A stretch of 64,000 nucleotides of DNA, taken from Larimichthys crocea. Its lineage: Eukaryota; Chordata; Actinopteri; Sciaenidae. Shown piece by piece: positions 12,391 to 22,800 of the stretch. The stretch is taken from the NCBI RefSeq assembly GCF_000972845.2, contig NC_040015.1, positions 4,042,890-4,106,889 of the forward strand, written 5' to 3'. The first letter of the stretch is position 1. Every line of letters begins with the position of its first letter. The notes under the pieces were generated by a model. It saw only the letters and a list, made by a program, of their open reading frames with translations, searched no databases and was not told the DNA's origin. The position numbers and the translations under genes are program-made.

Positions 12391-15300
12391 ACAAACGAGC
12401 AGATCTTTACTGAGAAGACAAACATACAGAGATTTGTGTAGTTCAGTACTACATTTATAGACGAGAGGGTGGATGTAAACTCTGCAGAAACCTGATTAAC
12501 TTTATTAACGTTGTGAAATCATTCTCAGTAATACGCACAGAGTGATGCTGGCACCAGCTCCTGCTGCCTAACTCGGTGTGTCGTGCCCCCTGTATTTCAG
12601 CCTTTACACAGAAAACAGAGAAGTTAAATAGAAAGACTTGTTTATTTCTGTCTTGTGGAGTTGGCTAATTGGAGTGTCTATAGTTCAGTAAAGGCCAGCT
12701 AATAATCAGAGTGATAAACATTAAGCTCTCTTCAAACCAGACATGTCAGAAATCTTCATGTCGATTGTAGAAATTTGAGAAATAGTAACCGAGACTTTAT
12801 CATCACTGATGTGTGTGCATGTGGGGGTAATAATCTGTTTTTTTCTTCTATGTGAGCAGATAACATGAGCTCATTAGCATGTATGCTGTACATATAAATT
12901 GGATTTAATTTGAATTTTAGTCTTTGGGAAATGTAGGCTGACTCGAACAAAACAAAATGAACAATTTATGAGCAAGCTACAAACAATTCAGACAATATTA
13001 TCATCTATAGCTCAGAACTTTGGCTAGTTCACGAGCCAAACAAGATCCGACAATGCAGATCCCCACTGGAGATACCAAAATGGCCAGAAACAAAGGAGGA
13101 GGAAATACTGCGAGCAACAGAAACAGAAGAGAACAAGAGGAAAACTCTTCAGAGCCTGACGCCTAACGAGAGTCCACATCTACAAGAGCAAAACCCTCGA
13201 GCGGAGCACTGGGAGCAGCCAGGAGCCTGGAGGAGGAACTGGGACAGGGAGGGGAGGCCGGAGCAGCACAATGCCTCAGTGTAGCCCCTCAGCGAGGCCT
13301 TGAAACAAGGCACAATGGCTGCACTGTCAGCAGGCCTTCTCCTGCACTTTCATAGGTCTCCCTGACACCAGGCCTCTCCCAGTTTCAATAACCAGCACAA
13401 CAACCTTTTCAGGGGCCGGAGCAACGGTCTGCTCCTCGACCGCCGGAGTGAAAGAGACCATTCTGCGCTCAACGGCCGCTTTTTGAGATGCTTTTTGTCT
13501 TTCTTCTGATTTTTTTCATTCCAATGCTACCACTGACACGCTATAAGAGAATGGGAGATTATCACCATGTTGTTGCTAACTGGCCCATGGGGCATTTTCT
13601 TGTTCCTAATGGATTGTGGGTAGAGCTACTGAAAACTGAAAAACCGCAGGGGTTGAAAACATTGTTGTGCATTCAACGCGACAAAGTGCAGAGTTCAGCG
13701 ATTTCTGGATAAATGGATGAAGCAAGTTTCCATTCAGGAGAAGAAGGAAAAATGAAAGAGAGTGTGGGATGAATGATTCACATCCGCGATGCCCATCAAT
13801 GATTCAGTGACGCGTCAGGAATGGGTTTTAAAAATGCAAACGGGTCTTCAGGAGAGAGCGTCCATTCTTAAAAACAGCAGATAGGCTTGTGCCACGAAGA
13901 CCCTCTTCAAAGAGACCAGAGCCAAAACATGAAACTGGAGATGGTCTTTCATTCACGGAGCATGTCGGCATTCCAAGGAAGAGATTTGCCACTCTGGCAG
14001 CAGCCATTAGCCAACTGGAGCGGCTCAAATCCAGCAGCCCCTCAGCTCTGATGTAGACCACTGTTGTTATTGTGCTGGTGTAATCGTGGCTGCCGCGACT
14101 TCTGTCATTGATAAATACTGAGGTCAAGTTATGTGTCAAGACACATTTTTAGTTTGGAATTGTTTCACCTGTCAAACGGTTTACTTGACTTTGGGACAAT
14201 TAAAATCTAATCTGTTATCAACTGATGGTTTAAAACGTGTCAAAAGACAAGGTGAAAAATAAAATCAGGGAATCCTCACATAGCTGGAATCAAACTAAAC
14301 ACCTCCAACTTCTCAGACAGCAGCTAAAGCCAAGACTTCATTTCTACAACTGTTAGCTGCCAGTAATATACTCCATCGCTTTACAGAGGCACGACACGAC
14401 TCTAAACTTACAAGGTAATAATGTGTCAATGTGTCACATTAAAGCTGAACCTTCTAAGTTGATACACTGACACTTTGGGTGACACCAACAAATAACCAAC
14501 AGTCTAAACCCAGAAAATATTCCATCATCAAGAAGGAGAGACTCCTTACATAACCTGAGCACTGAATGCTGACCAACTGCTTCATATCCAGTCAAACATT
14601 TTTGTTTTACAGATCTGTGATTTCAGAAGTTAATACTGCTAGAGTCCTCAAAAACACCAATTATTGGACACACTGAAATACTGTCCAGTCTGGTTGGTAA
14701 GTGATAGCCTCAATATGATTTTTTTAATCCCTCACAATAATGTAGATTTTTATTATATATATTAACATATGTAAGTGGATATGCTGAACTTAGTAGCAAA
14801 CAGTAACTTATTTTCACATCCAGCAGTTGTGGAACAACATGATCATTTATTTGGACTTGTGTTTGTGTCACCTGATGAACGTTAAGTTCAATATTCTGTT
14901 TTAGCTCCATTTTTGGTCTCCACCTCCTCTCGATGGAAATATCTTGTCTTCAGCTGCTAAATGTTCCTCCATGTTCAACATCTCATCTATAACTATGTCT
15001 GTCTGCTGTTTGAGGCTGAGCAGGAAGTTTACGGCGGGTTTTTAGAGGGACGGACAGATGAACAAAGAGCTGAAACTCATGAAATAAACCATGTAAACCA
15101 TGTGTTATGTTGTCATTTGATATAAAATAAAAATTGATTAAAGCCACTTTAAGAGTCCTGCTACAAATGAATGCAAGTGGTGGGACAGCAATGAGTTTCT
15201 GATTAAAGGGAAAACAGTGTTCAGTATTGAGGGTAAATTGAGAATATATATAAAGCTACCAGCACTGCCTACATGTACCGGGACGCATGCACACAAGCTT

Positions 15301-15944
15301 ATGACACCCACTGAGAAACCCAAGTTAGCTGCTGGGTGCTAATCAGTGCTACACAATTTTGACAAGTAAATGGATTCCTGCAGTTTGACCTAACGCCAGA
15401 AGATGCAATTTTTGCAGCTATTTCTGGGTCAATGTACCCCGCACTGAGAAATGCATTACTACACAGACTGATTGAACATAGACATAAAGCGCTGCAAAGT
15501 TTAAGTTGATCATGACCTTGCTTCTTCATATTGATTTCTTTCTGAGGTTTCAGGTGTTACTTTTCCTCGTGTCAGTGCTTTTAATCGTCACCATCGTCTT
15601 CCATCCAGCTCCTTTTTACGTCACAGACCAGTGGGCGGATAAATGATCCGTTCTTCCTCGCCGTCACTGAGTTTGTGTAATTCTGACACATTTATTGTTC
15701 CTAAAAAGCTTTTACTTGTCCTCCTCAGTCTCGCACACGTCAGATTTATTGACAAAAATGCCCTGCTCACTTTTTCCTATCCACATAGAGTAAATCCACT
15801 GCTGCAGTTTAGGGTGAAATAGCTACCATTCTCGGTGGACTCGTCACAGAAAAGATTGCAATCCTCAAACATTTAACTGTTTTCATTTTGTCAAGTTACT
15901 TTCTGTCCTTGAGCACTGTGTGGATGAATAATACACTTGAGCAG

Positions 15945-16120
15945 AAGCATGCAGATTAAAGCCCCATCAGGCAGGCGGACACTCGACTGAAGTGTCCTCG
16001 AGCAAGACACTGAATCACTGCCAGCGTTGCGGTGCTGAGGGTGACCTCTGACCTCCCCGAGGAGGGCCACAAACACAAAGGCAATTTCCCCACTACGATC
16101 AATAAAGCATCACATTACCG
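15945..16120. repeat. SINE/LINE-tail-like repeat fragment
   Basis: Contains gaagtgtcctcgagcaagac and actgaatcactgcc, followed by a tail aatttccccactacgatcaa then taaagcatcaca. This is characteristic of dispersed fish retroelements. No coding capacity. Confidence 0.5.
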
Positions 16121-16479
16121 TGCTCTAAATGGGATCTACTGTAATGTGTCATAATTTGTGTCATCAATCATCTTGTCAGTGTAGAAGTGTTTTTCTTTAT
16201 CCCCTGAGGCAGAGCTTCTCCACAGAGTTTAGTACAGATGATTTTTATTTTTTAGACTATTTTCTGTTTCTGTGCTTCTTTTATCTTTTTCCATTTTAAA
16301 TTTTTTGTGTTTCTATATTTACTATGCACTTGTGTTCCCATGGCACTGTGTGGATGGCAGCCAGTAGCTCTTAACACTTCTGTGTTTTTAGTCTCCATCA
16401 GTTTTGTCTGCAAACATGGACTTTTTTCTGTCATACTTCATGACACATCGGGTGACCCGTTAAAAAAAACCCACTGCTC

Positions 16480-16845
16480 TCTTGTTTACACCCGAGAACA
16501 GCTGTTAGCAGTAGCCAGCGTTAGCAAAGACTGGAGATGACTGCTGAAGTGAAGGAGAAGGAGACAGGGATGTAGCGGTACAAACCATCATGGGGAATGT
16601 AAGATCTCTCCCCAATAAGATGGAGACGCTCACAGAGCTACCCAGGCTGAAGAGGAAGAATGATCATGGGAACTGAATGAACTCACTTCAGACTCTCTGG
16701 ATGGATTTTAAGTCATGAGAGCAGACAGGAAAGCAAAGACCAATTTCTTATCCACCTAATATTTTGTGAACTGCTGTAACAAGTCAATATCCCCAACGTA
16801 GGATCAATAAAATCGATCTTATCTTTTTTGGTGTTTTACTGTGTG
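16480..16845 (+). mobile_element. internally deleted LINE: endonuclease N-terminus joined to 3' tail
   Basis: At about 16585-16650 the plus strand encodes IMGNVRSLPNKMETLTELP, the start of the endonuclease domain in fish jockey/L2-type LINE proteins. Within 130 bases the sequence passes to a typical LINE tail (ctgctgtaacaagtcaatat, then ggatcaataaaatcgatctt, 16770-16822). The whole central ORF2 is missing. The element is defective and could only have spread in trans, if it spread at all. Confidence 0.65.
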
Positions 16846-16959
16846 TTCGGTTTCCTTTAGTCTTCAGTTTCATTTCTGTTTTTCCTGTTTCTCTGATTTA
16901 ATTTTTTTCCTCTCTTTTCTCAGTTGTCTATCGTAACATGAACTTCCAATGAATAGTTG

Positions 16960-17112
16960 GCTGGTTGGAAGGTAAATAATGAAAAACACACTAACTGCAG
17001 AGCAGAGGCGTTTGGTGCTCGGCGTCTTGCTCAAGGACACGTGGACAGGAGCCGCAGATCGAACGACTAACCCTGAGTTTGATGGATGGGGCGCCCCATG
17101 AGCCACATCCAC
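16960..17112. repeat. SINE-like repeat fragment
   Basis: Contains gcgtcttgctcaaggacacg, gccgcagatcgaac and ccccatgagccacatcc, which match the body and inverted head of a frequent teleost SINE-like repeat. Boundaries are approximate. Similar but more decayed sequence occurs at about 34990-35110 (gttgctcaagggctcctcac). Confidence 0.5.
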
Positions 17113-18415
17113 TCAAAAACGGCAGAAATGATCATCAGCACCATTTGTTTGACAACCGCTTAGTTAGAGAAAATGCTTGAGGGGGTTACATTAAAGAGAA
17201 ATTTTGTTTCTACACTTCGGATTTGTTTCCATGACCTGCTTTCCACTCTTTTGTTCACACCCCCCCCCCCACACACACACACACACACTTTGGCCTCAAT
17301 CTCTAACAGTCTGTAATGTGTTTGTTCTGTTGTCTTCATCAATGTTTGCCTCCTCCGTCACTCTGGAAAACCATTTTATTGAGAGCATTGTGATAAATAC
17401 ATCTGATTTGACTTGAAGAGAAACTGGCACTGAAAGACTCCAAATTGCCACAAATAAAACAAACAATAAATAAGCAGTTTAACCAAACACAGTGAATTAT
17501 CTCAGAGCGCGGGAGAGTTTACGAAGGCCATGCAAAACGCAAGCAGATGACTAACAGAACAAGGTAGAGGAGCTGGCACGGGAGGGGGGGGCCGCCTTAA
17601 ATCACTAAACATCTGTGTCTATAGGACCGCTATAAAGCTTCATGATGGTACCTAAAACCAACATTAACTGAAAGGGGTTTAAAAACAGAGCTATAGGAAA
17701 CCAATTCCACCAACACCAAACAAACTGAAGAAAACCTCTCAGCTTTTCTCCGCACTGCAGAAAACCCATTAAATTCATCTGAAAGGCTCCGAGTGGATCA
17801 GTCCTGTGAATGCATGTTGTGAAAGGAGGAAGAGTGGGGGGTGTGAGAGCAACAGCCAGAGACAAATCCTGGCAGAGGAGGTGAAACTCAGACGGGGGAA
17901 AAAAAAGGGAAAATCCCACAAGAGCTGAGAAGCAGAGAAAGAAAAACTGTCCTCCTGTCGCAGGCGACCAAAGAAGTGCCGCCTCATCATTATGGAAAGA
18001 AGCCACCGTCATGTGCCGGATAAACTAAAAAACACTGGCTGGATTTGACCTCAGCTGTAGAGGAGGAACGGCTGGTGTTGCATCAGACACGGGTAAACAT
18101 CCTTCATCCATCTCGCCTTTATTCAATCGAGCATCTGCTGTTTGCATTGAGGATTATTTAATGGGCTGAGAGGCCGAGCAGCCTCCAACATAATTAAATA
18201 TGGATTCATGGTCATCAGGGCTACACTGGTGGCTGACATTACAGGTAATAGTGTTAACAAGAGGAGGGTACATAATAATCATCTTATTAAACGAAAATTA
18301 TTTAAGATGATTGGCAGGAAACAGCTGTTACCTTCAAGAAATCATGTTTATTGAATATATATCCGTGTCATATGCTCACAGTATGGTGGATAGTATCGTC
18401 AAAAGAGTGTACGGG

Positions 18416-18775
18416 CAGTGTTGTAGTTCTCCAGATTGGTCTTTACCTTGAGACTGGTTTCAAGGCCTCGGCCTTGTCTCAGTCTCAGACAAAAAACGAC
18501 CAAGATCACAACTGTGGGGATGTCACTTAGTTTCCTGTGCATTGTCTGATGCGAGGAGACATTAAATTCAGATTCAGTTTCTTAAGCCACAAAGAGTTCA
18601 TCGGCAAAACGGCGTCCTAAAGAACACACAGCAGTTCATTATACTTCAATACTACCCAAAGAGTTTCCATGAATATTAGCTACCTAAGTATGCTACACAT
18701 GCTGTCTGGTCTTGGGTCTCAACTCGGTCTCGGAACACCTTGGTCTTGGTTTAGTTGGTCTTGACTACAACACTG
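18416..18775. mobile_element. hAT-like MITE with 8-bp target duplication
   Basis: A 360-bp element bounded by cagtgttgtag on the left and ctacaacactg on the right, an inverted terminal repeat. It is rich in ggtcttgg-type repeats. The eight bases before it (tgtacggg) and after it (tgtacagg) match at seven of eight positions, as expected for a hAT target-site duplication. There is no coding capacity. It resembles a MITE family common in fish. Confidence 0.75.
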
Positions 18776-18944
18776 TGTACAGGTGTAACTAATAAAAGGG
18801 GTCTACACTGACAGACTTCTGAATGTTTCTTGTTTTATTGTCTGCTTCTATAATCAATTTTTAAAACGTGTGGACTATGTGACCGCAACAGACTAGCAGA
18901 CTGATTAGACCAGTGACCAGTGTTTGTCCCTGCATGTTTTAGAC

Positions 18945-19052
18945 GTTTCCTCCTCCAACACACCTGATTCAAATGAGTGGCTCGTCATGAAGCTCTGCAG
19001 TGGCCTGATAACGAGCTGATCATTTGAATCAGGTATGGTGGAGGAGGAAAAC
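18945..19052. repeat. long hairpin-forming inverted repeat
   Basis: The arm at 18945-18976 (gtttcctcctcca to tcaaatga) pairs with 19020-19052 (tcatttgaatcagg to gaggaggaaaac), leaving a 43-base loop. The arms are about 32 bases with few mismatches. It resembles a short fish MITE whose centre reads aagctctgcag, and sits between tgcatgtttta on the left and an acactgg motif on the right. Confidence 0.75.
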
Positions 19053-19600
19053 ACTGGATTGGACGATTATTTTTAAAGCTCAAAATTATGAGCTGATATC
19101 ACAGTAAGATGTTATTACATACAGTAGTGCAAGTAACGATTAATTGTATCTTTCATTTAGTCAAACAGCTAGTTTTGTTCAATAGTCTAAATCATTTCTG
19201 ACACAAAAACAGAGAAAAGCCATAAATCTGCACATTGGAGAAGCTGGAGTATTTTTGGCTGACATCGCCTTGTATCACTCTGTTAAATGTCACACTTAAA
19301 GCTTTCTAAGTTTTATTTTGATTTATTTCAGCGTCACTTCTCCTCAAATCGGTTTGGTCCTCTTTGACTTCAGTCTGTAATTTCCTACATTTCCCAGATT
19401 GACTTCTGGGACCTCAAAAAACAGCATGAACCTGTTTTTGCATACAAAGAGACGGCTGTAATGAATGTATCATCAAAGATGGAAACGGAAAGATGAAAGC
19501 TGTGACACTTTGTGTTATTTGGGTGACCTGTTTTTCTGTTTGTGTCAAACTTGAAGAGAGAAACAGGAGACAAAAATTATTTAACATGCTGTACACGCAC

Positions 19601-19866
19601 CTTTTTCCCAGTGTGCTGAGCGGCGTGCTGAGGCTGAGGGGAGGTCGAGCAGGTTTGCGGTTGCGTCCGGTGAGTTTCGTGGCAGTCGGTTCTTTCTTCG
19701 GGGACTCGGCCTTGCGTGCTGGGCTGGCGCCGGACTTGACGTTGAGGTCCTTCAGGACGTCGTAGTTGATCTTGGTGGAGATCCTCTTCTGCTCCAGCAT
19801 CTTCTCGATGGCCTCGTCTGCGGTGTTGGCTCGGATCGGAGGACGCTTCTTTATGGGTCCTCTGGG
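19601..19866 (-). CDS. brf1: brf1 exon J: end of TBP-binding region and variable basic segment
   Basis: A 266-nt exon with acceptor tttgtattttcag and donor gtgcgt. It encodes [15 protein letters not shown], then [19 protein letters not shown], the hallmark end of the BRF1 TBP-binding domain, then a Lys/Arg/Pro/Ser-rich tail likely to be disordered. It ends after two bases of an Arg codon (GKR motif, also at this point in human). At least one more exon with the acidic C-terminus must follow to the left. The exon is clearly GC-richer than its flanks. Confidence 0.95.
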
Positions 19867-22800
19867 CTGAAAATACAAATCAGCTGTTGTCAAAAAAACA
19901 TCTGGGTAAGATTTGAGATTTTTGGTTCTGCTCAGGTGCCAAACATTTTTACATTTTACATGCATTCAGACCTGGAGGGGATGGGTTCAATGAAAAGAGC
20001 TCAACTGCTCGATAAACTCTGATAGAAAATAAATGTAATGACTAAACAAAGCATAGGATTTATTATTATTTATTATTATTATTTTCTTCAGTGCAGAAAA
20101 AAACGCATTTATCATTTAACTATCCGACAGTTATTGAGATATTTGAGTCTAGACCAGACTGCTGCTAGCACGGCTGTAAGTGGAGTTAGAGGTTTTTACA
20201 GCAGGTCCAAATTATTTGTTGTTTACTTGACTCTTCTTCTCTTCTTGGCGGTCCATGTTGAAGTTGTTAGTAGCAGCATTCTTTTCTGTGATTAACAGCC
20301 AACACCACCCTGGCTGCGACTGCAATGTCTCGTTTTAAAGCAGGTCATGATTAAGACCTTGTCGTCAATCTAACTCTACTAAATTGACTCCAATTCTACT
20401 CAGCAGATGAGGGTCAAATGTTATCTGGAAATATTTTGTCTTCCATTTAGGTTCCAGATGGGTAAGATTTGCCCTCGAAAAAAAAATAAAAATGAGCATG
20501 AGCAATTTCAGAGGAGCGGAGGAACATCTCAATCTGTCTCAATTAAGACACCAGATTGGGGTCATCACCCAGTTTCAGCGATTCCACATCCACCTTGACC
20601 TCAATGCAAGTTATAGCTTCAGATCAGGTTTGTCTTTACTGAAAACATAAACTTTGAAACACATTTCACTGATTGATTTCAGGCAATTGACAGTAAACTG
20701 AGTCAAACAGCAGCAGCTAATCAACTCAGGAGCTGAAGTTCAGAACAAAAAGCATGCTCACTTTGTCATGCGTGAAAATAACAAGACTGTCGTTCATTTT
20801 ATTTATTCATTCACTCGTTTGTCAGTGTGCTGCCGGTTGCATCAGAGCTGTCAGGAGGCTCCATGTCTCATTAGATCTGCAGTTAATCCAGCTAGTTAAA
20901 ACCAGTGAACAGATGTTGGCTCTAACAAAGAGTCTGCATTGTGCCAAAACCAGTAATGGGATATGAGAGAGAACCGGTATCACAGGACTTGTCTGTCTGT
21001 GTTTAGTCTATCTGATCATCTGTCTGTCACAGCATTAAATGACTGTTGAAGTGTCTGTCTCACTACATGATGGACGCTCAGACTAACAGAAAATAAATCG
21101 ACAACCATTTTGAAAATGAATCCTTTCAATCATTCATCAAAGAAAAAAACAAACATTCTCTGGTTCCAGATGCTTTTCTCTATATTATGTCATCACGATT
21201 TGAATATCTTTGGATTTTGGACACAACAAGCAATATGAAGATGTTGCCTTGGGTTCTTGGGAAATTGCGATGAGCATGATTTACCATTTCCTGACACTGC
21301 ATGAAGAAATAATTGACGTTGAAACGGCATCTGTCCATAGATTACCTTTAAATTGGCTGATAAAAATAGCTGCTCTGGCAGCTCAGAGAACAAAATGAAA
21401 TTGGACATGAAAACATCTCATCTCGGGGCATCCTGGTGGCCTCTGGGTTTGGGATGCTGACAGTGTAATTGCAGGTTGTCCCACCCTTGTTTCTTGTCAT
21501 CTATTTATTGCACACTATCTAATAAAGGCAGCCAGGAAAAACACTTTACTCGAGGATAACAATGGTCATGTCTCTCTCATTTAATGCAATGCAACAACAC
21601 TTGTCCTTTAATAAGATCTCATTTTTAAATCAACATTTTATAACTTTTCTCTCATAAACTAACATCTGTTAACTCCTGTTGATGCTACACTGACTTGTAA
21701 TCAGGTGAACGGTGTCTCTGTCATTCGTACGTCTGTTCTCACTCTATGTAACTTTGGGCTCCGGGTCAGGAGAAGTCCGTAACGCTTTACGGCACTAAGT
21801 CACACAGCAGCAACTATTTGACTGATTCTGGTGAAACTGGATCATATTTTGAGTTTCCTGATGGACAGTGAAGTAAACTGCTGCCAACTGTAGCTGCTGT
21901 TAGCTAATGTTGGCTCAGTTTGTTAGCCACGCTGCCCGGACAGCGGAGTGGAGCTGGTGTTGTGCCAGAACAGGAGCTGGAACTGTACTTAGCAGCCTCT
22001 ATGAAAGAGACTGAAGAGGACAGCTTATCTCTAGCAGGAAAGCAACATTATCTCACCTGTGATGTGGTTTAAATAAAGAAATAGACCGCACAGACTAAGG
22101 ATCTCTTGAGCTCTGTACTGTGAGAAATGTTTTTCCCCAAGACGTGGTAGTTTTAGATTTCAGGCAGATAGCAGATCAGTCTGAATGGTGCCTCCTCTGT
22201 GTTTTACTTGTTGTCTTTTACTTGATTTGCCCATCAAGTCCATTTTAAGCTTCTCAGACCACCTCGTCCACATCACGCCTGTCCACCGCACTGTTTCCGA
22301 TCAACTTCCTGTCTGTGTCCAGCTGACAACCTGTCCGCCCTCATCTTTTTTTTCGTTTTGGAGGTTGAATGCCGTTACCTTCCTTTCTTTGTAGATGCCG
22401 AGCTCCTTCTCCTTCGCTATCTTTGCTTCCTTCTCTGAAGGCAGAAACAAGAAACAGTCTGAACATACAAAAACTCTGAGATAACGACATCAATACAGCA
22501 CAGTGGGAAATGACTACAGGACACAAGCTTAAGGCCGGCAGGTCCAGAAGGAGGGTTAACTCTGCTTGGATGATAAAATGTGGGACGTACATTTTAGGAC
22601 AAACAAAAGTTAAAATCTGCCTTGAAACTCAACCAGCACTGAAACCATGTTGCATTCTGACAGTACCTTTTTGCTCTTTGAGGTAGTCTGAGTTTTCTGC
22701 CATCCACAGCGCCGTCTTGATTTTGATTTCTTTGTCGCTCAGCAGATACTGCAGAGAGGCAGAGTGAGCGTCAGTCAAGGAGAACAATGATAATTGAACC

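Larger units (their letters stand above)
9191..15944. other. noncoding sequence with G run and polypurine tracts
   Basis: No exon recognised on either strand. I looked on the minus strand for the brf1 C-terminal exons (an acidic run and a NDYG-like ending) and found no match. GC-richer unique-looking patches occur at 13190-13470. The remainder is AT-rich or purine-rich. Confidence 0.5.
17113..19600. other. noncoding sequence 3' of brf1 exon J
   Basis: This begins at the exon J donor, so at least its right part is intron. It holds a C-run with CA repeat (17262-17288), the hAT-like MITE and the hairpin repeat described separately. A complex segment at 18110-18245 (attaaatatggattcatggt) may be conserved noncoding DNA. 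No coding exon recognised. Confidence 0.5.

Noticed and set aside
11834..12394. 186-codon minus-strand open frame
   Set aside because: It is Ser/Leu/Phe/Pro low complexity produced by a polypurine tract on the other strand.
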